Below, piece after piece: positions 14,302 through 20,794 of a stretch of DNA of 20,794 nucleotides (positions within the stretch are counted from its first letter, which is position 1; every line of letters begins with the position of its first letter). The stretch covers positions 1 through 20,794 of the forward strand of contig CAZFIA010000069.1 of the NCBI GenBank assembly GCA_964519335.1, given 5' to 3'. Both the position numbers and the translations under genes were made by a program. Under the pieces are notes generated by a model. The model ran no database searches, was not told the origin of the DNA, and saw nothing but the letters and a program-made list of their open reading frames with translations. Source of the DNA: JALZVT01 sp964519335 (GTDB lineage: Bacteria > Pseudomonadota > Gammaproteobacteria > Pseudomonadales > Azotimanducaceae).

Positions 14302-15050
14302 CATTTTGATGCGAAAAGATCCACAACCGTCTGGTTTTTGAACTGGTTAATCCCAGAAAGGTGAACTGTGACACAGACAGCATTGCGTAGTGTGTGATGT
14401 TGTTAAGCAAGTGTATATGAATGGGCGCGCTTCGTGCGGCTGTTCCCTCGAAAGCGCTGTAGCTAGCTCGGCTTCCTCCAATCCGCCGAGCACGGCTAAG
14501 TCAGGTTGCTTGCAGCGTTCAGCCAGGGTTCGGAGGTGGTTCTATCTAACCACTATTGACCTAACCACTATTGACGCTGGAGGCCCGCGATCCCAGCAGC
14601 TATTTAGCCCAAAGAGCACCAGACCAGTACGGTAGTCTGATCCATTGGCTGAAGTGCGTCGATTTCAAAACCTAGATGTTGAAATTGGTTATCAAGCCGC
14701 AAATTCAAATCCAGTTTTTCATTGGCAATACGATCTAATCCGAAAACGTCAATACCTGCGAAGCATCCTGCGTCGGCCAATATCCGAACCGGACGGAATT
14801 AGCTTCTACCGCGGCGATATACGCATAGACTAGTTTCCGAAGCCCGGTGCGAGTTACTGCGGTCATACCTCACGATTCAAAGCAACCCCGACTGTCATCG
14901 CGGACGTTTTAGCATTCGGCGGGCAACGCACGCCGTCGCGCCCGGTGAGGAGTGTCTCGGTTCTGGATGTGGCCGATGGATTGAAGCCTGGTCACCAAAG
15001 TGGTTTTATCGGTAGTTCATTTATCATTCGTCATTGGCAAGGACTGATCT
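14302..15050. other. Long gap without a supported gene
   Basis: About 750 bases separate the DUF4124 gene from the LLM operon. Short frames exist (a TTG-started frame at 14645-14833, and a 43-codon minus-strand frame at 14735-14866 reading MTAVTRTGLRKLVYAYIAAV at its start), but neither has a recognisable family or good ribosome site. The region contains the 15-bp tandem duplication at 14546-14575. It presumably includes the promoter of the downstream operon, though I cannot place it. Confidence 0.4.
14546..14575. repeat. Perfect tandem 15-bp duplication
   Basis: CTAACCACTATTGAC occurs twice, head to tail, at 14546-14560 and 14561-14575, with no mismatch. Its perfection suggests a recent slippage event or an iterated binding site. 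Confidence 0.8.
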
Positions 15051-15917
15051 ATGTCATTTGGTTTGATGGTAGCGGCGGATTTTTTCACCAGCGAACAACT
15101 TATACAGCTTGCGCAGAATGCTGAACATGCTGGGTTTGACAACCTGTGGGTGCCGGAAATGTTTGGACGGGACCCATTTGTTTCCTGTGCCACGTTGCTA
15201 AGTGCTACTCAAACCATTCAGGTAGGCACCGCCATCACTAATGTATATGCGCGGGATGAGCGCGCGATAAAGGCGGCAGCCTATTCTTTGGCGGAGAGTT
15301 CAGGGCATCGCTTTGAGTTGGGTTTGGGTGTTTCCAACAAAGTGGGCAACGATCAAAGAGGACTTCCCTGGATAGCTCCTGTCAAAAAGTTGCACGCCTT
15401 TTTAGATCGCTATGAAGCAACAGAGTTGATGTTCGATCATGGGGGGAAGAAGGTGCCCATGTACCTTGCGGCCCATGGCCCGAAGCTGATGCAGGTGGCG
15501 GCAAATCGCATGGACGGAGCCTACGTTTACATGATGCCGCCAGAATACTCCAAGCAGTCAAAAATGCGCATTGGCGACGGGAAACTGCATTTGATGCAGC
15601 CCACTGTATTCGAGACGGATCCAGATCTTGCGCGTAAGCATGCGCGTCGTGCGGTTTCTATTTACATGCCGTTGGAAAACTACCACCGAGCCTGGCGCGA
15701 GGCTGGCTTCGCGGATGAAGAATTTGCGGACGGAGGCAGTGACTTCTTTATCGATACGTTGATCGCCTGGGGCGACCAGGGAAAGATTTTGGAACGTTAT
15801 GCCTTGCAGCGTCAGCAGGGCGTTGATCACATCATCATGAGTCCGGTGAACCTAGATGTAACGGCCGACAGTACATGGCAACAGTTGCGGGATGTCATAA
15901 CCACCGTGGAGGACTGA
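15051..15917 (+). CDS. LLM-class (luciferase-like) flavin-dependent oxidoreductase
   Basis: This 288-residue protein has the luciferase-like TIM-barrel pattern: LIQLAQNAEHAGFDNLWVPE (17-36), TIQVGTAITNVYARDERAI (55-73) and GHRFELGLGVS (85-95), followed by a C-terminal GVDHIIMSPV strand. It fits the shorter F420/FMN-dependent LLM group rather than long alkane or nitrilotriacetate monooxygenases. Members oxidise or reduce ring compounds, aldehydes or ketones using FMN or F420; the cofactor here is not readable. AAGGA at 15039-15043 sits seven bases before ATG. It opens a plus-strand operon, with the next gene three bases after its stop. A Baeyer-Villiger- or dehydrogenation-type step in the same pathway as the P450s is a reasonable inference. 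Confidence 0.86.
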   Translation: MSFGLMVAADFFTSEQLIQLAQNAEHAGFDNLWVPEMFGRDPFVSCATLLSATQTIQVGTAITNVYARDERAIKAAAYSLAESSGHRFELGLGVSNKVGNDQRGLPWIAPVKKLHAFLDRYEATELMFDHGGKKVPMYLAAHGPKLMQVAANRMDGAYVYMMPPEYSKQSKMRIGDGKLHLMQPTVFETDPDLARKHARRAVSIYMPLENYHRAWREAGFADEEFADGGSDFFIDTLIAWGDQGKILERYALQRQQGVDHIIMSPVNLDVTADSTWQQLRDVITTVED

Positions 15918-15920
15918 GCG

Positions 15921-16874
15921 TTGGGCAAACTGATCGATGGCGAATGGGTTCAGGATGAAATGGATATACGAAAGCGAGAATCGAAGTTCTTGCGGCCCGA
16001 TTCCCAATTCCGAAACTGGATTACACCAGATGGTTCGGCTGGCCCCACCGGCGAGGGCGGATTTGCGGCTGCGAAGGACCGATACCATCTTTACATCGGT
16101 CACGCCTGCCCCTGGGCACACCGGACGCACATTTTCCTGAAACTCAAAGGGTTAGAGTCGATGGTTTCGCGGTCTGTTGTCCATTGGTTTATGGGCAAAG
16201 AGGGTTGGACCTTTGAAGAAGGCGAAGGTGTGATTGCAGATGCCGTAAATAACGCGAGCCGCATGTATGAGGTGTACCAGAAGGCCGATGCTTCCTTTAC
16301 TGGCCGCGTAACCATCCCGGTTTTGTGGGACAAGCAGACAAACACTATCGTCAACAATGAATCTTCTGAGATCATACGCATGTTCAACAGTGCGTTTGAC
16401 GAATGCGGCGCACTCCCCGGTGATTACTACCCGGCACCCCTGCGAACTGAGATCGATACCGTTAACAAACGTATTTACGATACGTTGAATAACGGTGTCT
16501 ACAAATCGGGTTTCGCCATGACGCAGGAGGCGTATGAGGCAGCCGTGATTCCCCTGTTTGAAACACTCGACTGGTTGGAGGATCGTCTGGAAGGCAGTGA
16601 ATACCTTGTTGGTGATCAGTTAACCGAGGCAGATTGGCGGTTGTTCCCGACGCTCGTTCGATTCGATCCGGTGTACCACGGCCATTTTAAGTGTAACTTG
16701 AAGAAGCTGGTCGAGTATCCGAAGCTCTGGGCATACACGAAACGGCTTTATAGCTTACCTGGAGTCAGTGACACGGTAGTTGTAGATCACTTCAAACGCC
16801 ACTACTACGCGAGTCACGCAATTATTAATCCGACGCGTGTGGTACCCGTTGGACCAGATATTTCCTATTTGTAA
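15921..16874 (+). CDS. Glutathionyl-hydroquinone reductase-like glutathione transferase (Xi class)
   Basis: This 317-residue protein matches the YqjG/PcpF/ECM4 group in size and signatures: an N-terminal MGKLIDGEWV, SQFRNWITPDGSAG (28-41), the active-site YIGHACPWAHRT (58-69) with catalytic C63 in the CPWA motif, TIPVLWDKQTNTIVNNESSEI (the GSH-binding ESSEI loop, about 130-150), and the C-terminal DWRLFPTLVRFDPVYHGHFKCN. The family reduces glutathionyl-hydroquinones with GSH, as in chlorophenol and quinone breakdown. It begins with TTG at 15921, supported by GGAGG at 15908-15912 eight bases before it, three bases after the LLM stop, so co-translation is likely. Its presence suggests that a quinone or hydroquinone-like, or other electrophilic, intermediate arises in the pathway. 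Confidence 0.9.
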   Translation: MGKLIDGEWVQDEMDIRKRESKFLRPDSQFRNWITPDGSAGPTGEGGFAAAKDRYHLYIGHACPWAHRTHIFLKLKGLESMVSRSVVHWFMGKEGWTFEEGEGVIADAVNNASRMYEVYQKADASFTGRVTIPVLWDKQTNTIVNNESSEIIRMFNSAFDECGALPGDYYPAPLRTEIDTVNKRIYDTLNNGVYKSGFAMTQEAYEAAVIPLFETLDWLEDRLEGSEYLVGDQLTEADWRLFPTLVRFDPVYHGHFKCNLKKLVEYPKLWAYTKRLYSLPGVSDTVVVDHFKRHYYASHAIINPTRVVPVGPDISYL

Positions 16875-16883
16875 GAGGTGGCT

Positions 16884-16934
16884 ATGAGTAAAACGCCAAA
16901 CCGCGACCAAACCACAAAAAGAACCACGATATGA
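16884..16934 (+). CDS. Possible 16-residue leader peptide coupled to the next gene
   Basis: AAGAGG at 16873-16878 precedes ATG 16884, which opens MSKTPNRDQTTKRTTI. It ends at a TGA overlapping the next gene's ATG (ATGA, 16931-16934). The gene at 16931 has no good ribosome site of its own, so re-initiation after this mini-ORF could drive it. The peptide is rich in Thr, Lys and Arg with no attenuator-like run of one amino acid. It could instead be a frameshifted former N-terminus. Confidence 0.35.
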   Translation: MSKTPNRDQTTKRTTI

Positions 16935-17956
16935 ATCACGAGCAGATGCATCCCGTTGGCGGCGAGCCAGCCTGGAGCGAAAGCTACTACTTCAACTTTG
17001 TTGATCCTGCCTCGAAGATTGGCATGTTCACTCGCATGGGTTTTCGCCCCGGCGATGGGTGGGCAGACGCATTGCACGTGATCTACCTTGAGGGCAGCCG
17101 CGTCGCGTTTACTTACAGTCGGCGCAACATAAAGGGTGACCTCACCCAATACGACGGCGACCTCAAGGTGGGTGATCTGCAGATCGAATGCCTCTCACCG
17201 CACAAGGCGTGGGCGATCTCCTACGACGGGCCTTCTCAGGATATTCAAGACTCACAAGTCTTACTCACACGATCTAAGCATCGACCTGAGGGGTGGTTCG
17301 CACCGGCTTCTCTTGTGATGAACCTCAATTTCGACTGCATTACCGAACCCTACTTTAGTCACTCCGACGACGGCTCCACCGGCGCCTACGGCCACTTCGA
17401 ACAAAGTGGGCGAGTATCAGGCCACATCTCAATGGGCGATAAAAGTTGGCAGGTTGATGGCTTTGGTGTGCGCGACAAATCGTGGGGCCCGAGGGATTGG
17501 GGTGCCAGTCAGCGCACGAAAGGAGCACAGAAAGAGGAGAGCACCAACTCACCCGCGTTTTCAACCGATGAAGTCCCGAACCCGTTCGTCAACTGGTTCT
17601 CTATGAATTTCGGTGCGGACAGTGCCCTGGGAGGATCATGCTTCAGGCAGCCCAATGGGGACATGAAAGGCGCGGGCTGGATTCAACGCGATGGCACTTC
17701 CGCTAGACTTATGAACGTGCAAATTACAACGGACTACAAGCCTGCTTCGATCATGCATGACGCGGTGCACCTGACCGGAACGATTGAGGGGGGCGAAGAT
17801 ATCGAGATCACGGGAAGAGTTCTGAACGTCTGCCCGACAAAAGTACCCATGGCAGGTGGCGCCACTTTTATTAATGAAGGGTTGGCTGAATTCAGTTGGG
17901 ATACTAAGCAGGGTTACGGCATTGCGGAACACTGGCACGCCGTCTCTAAGGGGTAA
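16931..17956 (+). CDS. Lipocalin-like (CrtC/AttH-type, DUF7064/DUF7065-like) protein
   Basis: A 341-residue protein without a signal peptide. Its pattern, WSESYYFNFVDPASKIGMFT (15-34), GWADALHVIYLEG (43-55), and the strongly conserved-looking VDGFGVRDKSWGPRDW (175-190), matches the two-lobed beta-barrel family containing CrtC (carotenoid hydratase) and AttH, whose close relatives are annotated DUF7064/DUF7065. Relatives occur with P450s and CoA-linked catabolic genes in actinobacteria, sphingomonads and marine proteobacteria. After the RDW motif comes a 25-residue hydrophilic insert (about 192-217) before NWFSMNFGAD. CrtC hydrates isoprenoid double bonds, so a hydratase or hydrophobic-ligand-binding role is possible; this is analogy only. 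It follows the GST by 56 bases and precedes the transporter by 12. Confidence 0.72.
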   Translation: MNHEQMHPVGGEPAWSESYYFNFVDPASKIGMFTRMGFRPGDGWADALHVIYLEGSRVAFTYSRRNIKGDLTQYDGDLKVGDLQIECLSPHKAWAISYDGPSQDIQDSQVLLTRSKHRPEGWFAPASLVMNLNFDCITEPYFSHSDDGSTGAYGHFEQSGRVSGHISMGDKSWQVDGFGVRDKSWGPRDWGASQRTKGAQKEESTNSPAFSTDEVPNPFVNWFSMNFGADSALGGSCFRQPNGDMKGAGWIQRDGTSARLMNVQITTDYKPASIMHDAVHLTGTIEGGEDIEITGRVLNVCPTKVPMAGGATFINEGLAEFSWDTKQGYGIAEHWHAVSKG

Positions 17957-17968
17957 AGCCTACTTAAC

Positions 17969-19429
17969 GTGACGTCAATACTTACCTTCAATACCAAGTT
18001 CGCTTACGGCGTTGGCCAACTCGCGGAAGGTCTTAAAAACTCTGCGCTTAACACATTCTTGCTGTTCTACTATAACCAGGTGCTCGGACTTTCCGGTACG
18101 CTCGCAGGATTGGCTGTTGCCATTGCGCTGATCTTTGACGCGATAACTGACCCGCTAGCAGGCTCAATATCCGACAATTGGCGTGGACGTCTGGGGCGTC
18201 GCCACCCCTTTATGTATGCATCAGCGATTCCCCTGGGATTTTGCTTCTACCTTTTGTTCTCTCCACCCGGAGGGATGTCGGAGTTGGGTCTTTTCTTGTG
18301 GCTTACTGTCACCATCGTGCTCACGCGCGCCTCGATGACCCTTTACCACGTACCACATATCGCCCTTGGGGCCGAGCTCTCCACTGACTATCAGGAGCGG
18401 TCACAGATAGTATCGTTCCGCTATGTGCTGAGTTTTGCGGGCTTTTTTCTTTGTTATGGCCTGGGCTTCGGGTGGTTCTTTCGCGACACCCCGGAGTTTC
18501 CGAACGGGCAGTTCAACGCTGCTGCCTACACACCTTTCGCCCTTTCGCTATCGTTATTGATGGTGCTGACTATCGTTTGGTCTGCGTGGGGTACCCAGCA
18601 TCGTATTCCTTTCTTGCCGAGGGCGGCAGGAGAAGAGGGGAAACTATCGGTGATCGGCATCGTCGTGCGGATGTTCTCAGAAACCAAAGGCGCGTTGCAG
18701 AATCGTTCCTTTATGTGGTTGTTTGCCGCTGCCCTGGTCATATTTGTCATGGTAGGTGTAGACAGCGCATTGAGCCTATATGTATTGGAATTCTTCTGGG
18801 AATTGGATTCTCGGGGCAAGCTCTTTGTATTACTCGTTTATCCGGTTGGCATCATGCTGGGATCAATAATATCACCCGTCACCCACCGGTTCATCGACAA
18901 GCGAACCGGCGTGATTATTGGGTGCGCTGGCTGGGCGATATTTCAGGTTGGGCCGATTCTGCTTCGTTTTCAGGGCTGGTTTCCCGATAACGGCACAGAA
19001 AGCCTTGTGTTGACCTTATTATCACTGAAATTTGTCCAGGGTATCTTTGCGGCACAATCGCTCGTTAGCTTCAATTCAATGCTTGCAGACATTGCAGATG
19101 AACATGAGCTTGCCACGGGCAAGCGCCAGGAAGGAATCTTCTTTGCTGCAGCATCGTTTGCCACTAAAACCACTGCCGGTATCGGTTCGTTTCTGGCCGG
19201 AATCGGGCTCGATCTCATTAGCTGGCCAAGGGGTGCGCATATCCAGAGCGCGGCTGATATTCCACCAGAGACCCTGACCTGGCTTGGGTTGTTTTATGGC
19301 CCCATTGTTGCGGGCTTCGCGGTCTTTAACGTTCTGTTCAACCTTAAGTGCAAAATGACCCGCCAGGGGCATGAGGACAATGTTCGTCGGTTAACCGAAT
19401 TACGAGCGGAACGCGCATCAGCACAGTGA
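17969..19429 (+). CDS. GPH-family (MFS) transporter 2
   Basis: This 486-residue polytopic protein begins with GTG 17969 (MTSILTFNTKFAYGVGQLAE), 12 bases after the preceding stop. It carries the GPH signature FDAITDPLAGSISDNWRGRL plus GRRHPF (56-81) and HIALGAELSTDYQERSQIVSFR (about 130-151), with about twelve hydrophobic segments and a charged C-terminal tail. It is only distantly similar to transporter 1, so the island encodes two different members of the family, which might import substrate and export product, or take up two related compounds. It is the last gene of the LLM operon and is followed by a terminator. Confidence 0.88.
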   Translation: MTSILTFNTKFAYGVGQLAEGLKNSALNTFLLFYYNQVLGLSGTLAGLAVAIALIFDAITDPLAGSISDNWRGRLGRRHPFMYASAIPLGFCFYLLFSPPGGMSELGLFLWLTVTIVLTRASMTLYHVPHIALGAELSTDYQERSQIVSFRYVLSFAGFFLCYGLGFGWFFRDTPEFPNGQFNAAAYTPFALSLSLLMVLTIVWSAWGTQHRIPFLPRAAGEEGKLSVIGIVVRMFSETKGALQNRSFMWLFAAALVIFVMVGVDSALSLYVLEFFWELDSRGKLFVLLVYPVGIMLGSIISPVTHRFIDKRTGVIIGCAGWAIFQVGPILLRFQGWFPDNGTESLVLTLLSLKFVQGIFAAQSLVSFNSMLADIADEHELATGKRQEGIFFAAASFATKTTAGIGSFLAGIGLDLISWPRGAHIQSAADIPPETLTWLGLFYGPIVAGFAVFNVLFNLKCKMTRQGHEDNVRRLTELRAERASAQ

Positions 19430-19460
19430 TGCCCTCCACGTCTTATTGAATAGCGCCTGG

Positions 19461-19498
19461 ACAAAAAAAGGCCCCCACCTCTAGCGAGATGGGGGCCT
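19461..19498 (-). terminator. Bidirectional Rho-independent terminator
   Basis: AGGCCCCCA (19469-19477) and TGGGGGCCT (19490-19498) form a 9-bp stem extended, after one mismatch, by CTC/GAG around a TAGC loop. On the minus strand the stem is followed by TTTTTTTGT, so it is a strong terminator for the surface-protein gene ending at 19526. On the plus strand the following ATTAAA is weaker, but the hairpin could still help end the transporter operon. Confidence 0.9.
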
Positions 19499-19525
19499 AT
19501 TAAAGCCGTTTAGGCTATCTGGCTA

Positions 19526-20794
19526 TTAAGCCCCATCGTCAGTCAGATCAAGTGCGAGGATGATCGGGCTTCCAACGCCCTTCTCACCTTGCGGATCTAG
19601 CAGTACACCTACGATATCGCCAGCGGCGGGATCGGCCTGGAAGCCTTCGCCGTTAGCAAGCGCGAGATCGAGAATCTCTTGCGCATTCGCGTTTGTACCA
19701 ACTCCGTTCACTACGATGCCATCTGCGGACAAGCTCGAACTAATGTCCTGGCCGTCCGTAAGGGCGTGGATCGCGCCCTGGATTTCTGCATCCGTGAAGT
19801 TTGCACCTACTCCGTCACCATTATCGACGGATTGGAAATCCTGATTGATGATGAAGTTGATCAGGTCAAGGTTATCGACAGCTGATTGGCCGTTGATGCC
19901 TACGCCTACATCGCCTCGGAACGTCTCTGGAACAAAGTCGTCGTCTGCGATGAACACATCCGTTGCAATCGAAGGAGCAATTGACAGGTCGTTATCACCC
20001 TCAGTAGTCGCCTGACCAACGAAGAACGATAGTGAGTAAGCATTTGCGAAAATGCCGTCTACCGTGTCGTTGCCACCGCTCACTTGGACAGTTAGCGCAT
20101 CACCAGCGTTATTCTCACTGGTTGATTCGTCGCGTGCCTGGCGCACAGCCGATTCAGGCAGCGTAGCTGCAATATCGGTGAGCGTGATTGGCGCTTCTGG
20201 AGCTACAACACCTGTGAACGTGACATTGACGTTAGCGGTGGTAGCAACACCGGCAGTTTCCACCGTGTAGGTGAATGACGTACTACCCGTCGTCCCTTGC
20301 ACAAGAGTGGAAAGAGTAGAGGTAGAACCGTCTACAACAAGTCCATCTGGTCCGTTAGTAACGGTTACGCCATCAGCAAGTACTACGCTTGCACCAGACG
20401 GAACATCCACACCATTGATTTGAGTGAACACGTTGACCGTATCAGTAGGTAGCAAATCGTTAGCAAGTACGTCGATGGTAACGGGTGTGTCAACTGCTGT
20501 AGTTGCTACATCATCAGTGAGAACCGCTGTCTCATCGCCTTCGTCACCTTCGTCGCCTTCGTTGCCTTCGTCGCCTTCGTCGCCTTCGTCGCCTTCGTCG
20601 CCTTCGTCACCTTCGTCGCCTTCGTCGCCTTCATCGGCAGGCTCGTCGCCTTCGTCGCCTTCGTCGCCTTCGTCGCCTTCGTCGCCTTCATCGCCTTCGT
20701 TGCCTTCGTTGCCTTCGTCGCCTTCGTCGCCTTCGTTGGCTTCGTCGCCTTCGTCGCCTTCGTTGCCTTCGTCGCCTTCGTCGCCTTCGTTGCC
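19526..20794 (-). CDS. C-terminal part of a large repeat-bearing surface protein (partial)
   Basis: The frame is open from the right edge to the TAA at 19526, giving at least 422 residues; the N-terminus is outside the window. Reading inward from the edge: about 85 residues of Gly-Asp/Asn-Glu tripeptides, then a cadherin/Ig-like module (VLTDDVATTAVDTPVTIDVL then AND, with FTYTVETAGVATTANVNVTF), a linker, and a C-terminal domain of about 190 residues. That domain has NLDLINFIINQDF, FTDAEIQGAIHALTDG and GEGFQADPAAGDIVGVLLDP, which resemble the blocks of bacterial thioester-type surface domains, where GDVQxAIW carries the thioester glutamine. The gene contains no cysteine codon in the readable part, so no Cys-Gln thioester can form. 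No C-terminal sorting signal is visible. An extracellular adhesive or structural role is inferred. Confidence 0.7.
   Translation of the reverse strand, partial: GNEGDEGDEGNEGDEGDEANEGDEGDEGNEGNEGDEGDEGDEGDEGDEGDEPADEGDEGDEGDEGDEGDEGDEGDEGNEGDEGDEGDETAVLTDDVATTAVDTPVTIDVLANDLLPTDTVNVFTQINGVDVPSGASVVLADGVTVTNGPDGLVVDGSTSTLSTLVQGTTGSTSFTYTVETAGVATTANVNVTFTGVVAPEAPITLTDIAATLPESAVRQARDESTSENNAGDALTVQVSGGNDTVDGIFANAYSLSFFVGQATTEGDNDLSIAPSIATDVFIADDDFVPETFRGDVGVGINGQSAVDNLDLINFIINQDFQSVDNGDGVGANFTDAEIQGAIHALTDGQDISSSLSADGIVVNGVGTNANAQEILDLALANGEGFQADPAAGDIVGVLLDPQGEKGVGSPIILALDLTDDGA
20530..20794 (-). repeat. 9-bp coding repeat encoding (Gly-Asp/Asn-Glu)n
   Basis: About 29 head-to-tail copies of a 9-base unit (GGCGACGAA on the coding strand) run to the window edge, with a few variants encoding Gly-Asn-Glu or Ala-Asn-Glu and one interruption near 20634-20645 encoding Glu-Pro-Ala-Asp. 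The unit length keeps the frame. Strand slippage would change copy number without breaking the gene. The encoded segment is very acidic and unstructured and may bind calcium or act as a spacer. The true extent is unknown because the array is cut by the window edge. Confidence 0.92.

Noticed and set aside
14390..14833. Two short plus-strand frames in the gap before the LLM gene
   Set aside because: Composition is not protein-like for the first, the second starts with TTG and neither has a ribosome site or known domain.
14735..14866. 43-codon minus-strand frame beginning MTAVTRTGLRKLVY
   Set aside because: The AGGT is directly against the ATG, there is no recognisable family and an opposing short frame overlaps it; likely chance.
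20506..20691. Minus-strand frame encoding Lys-Ala-Thr repeats
   Set aside because: It is the out-of-frame shadow of the Gly-Asp-Glu repeat; the true frame continues into an ordered cadherin-like module.
20534..20794. Considered as a CRISPR array
   Set aside because: The unit is nine bases with no unique spacers and it codes in frame for a tripeptide repeat.

Overview
The window looks like chromosomal DNA of a free-living, probably marine, Gram-negative bacterium, most likely a gammaproteobacterium. The clues are a large TonB-dependent outer-membrane receptor, a lipobox lipoprotein, a DUF4124 protein, a YdjM-type membrane protein and a secreted protein resembling the N-terminal part of MshQ-type (MSHA-locus) proteins. 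The species assignment is inference; no rRNA or tRNA gene is present and no CRISPR array was seen.

Layout. (1) 1-3430: the tail of an unknown gene, a strong terminator, then ytoQ (+), a secreted H-type-lectin-like/DUF11 protein (-) and an atypical short-chain dehydrogenase (+). This three-gene block is bracketed by inverted copies of a 15-bp motif, which suggests an inserted or mobilised cassette. (2) 3430-5640: a lower-GC stretch with gene debris: a duplicated fragment of the neighbouring membrane-protein gene, a truncated PhoD-like phosphatase, an intact YdjM/DUF457-like membrane protein and an orphan lipoprotein. (3) 5676-13622, all minus strand: a catabolic-looking cluster read as P450 -> ferredoxin -> GPH-family transporter, then TonB-dependent receptor -> second P450 -> ThuA-domain protein, with overlapping or closely spaced genes. 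(4) 13623-15050: sparse regulatory-looking DNA with a DUF4124 gene, two palindromes and a tandem duplication. (5) 15051-19429, plus strand: a tight operon of LLM-class flavin oxidoreductase, glutathionyl-hydroquinone reductase-like GST, a lipocalin-like (CrtC/AttH-type, DUF7064/7065-like) protein and a second GPH-family transporter. (6) 19461-20794: a terminator and the C-terminal part of a large surface protein with a (Gly-Asp/Asn-Glu)n repeat, a cadherin/Ig-like module and a domain resembling thioester (TED-like) domains.

How the genes may work together. Regions 3 and 5 look like two divergently oriented arms of one island for uptake and oxidative breakdown of a hydrophobic, cyclic natural product (terpenoid, steroid or aromatic): outer-membrane import by the receptor, inner-membrane transport by the two GPH proteins, hydroxylation by two P450s (one with its own Fe-S ferredoxin), further oxidation by the LLM enzyme, and reductive or detoxifying steps by the GSH-hydroquinone reductase. 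The lipocalin-like and ThuA proteins would be accessory or unrecognised catalytic steps. No ferredoxin reductase is encoded in the window, so it must come from elsewhere. The substrate cannot be read from the sequence.
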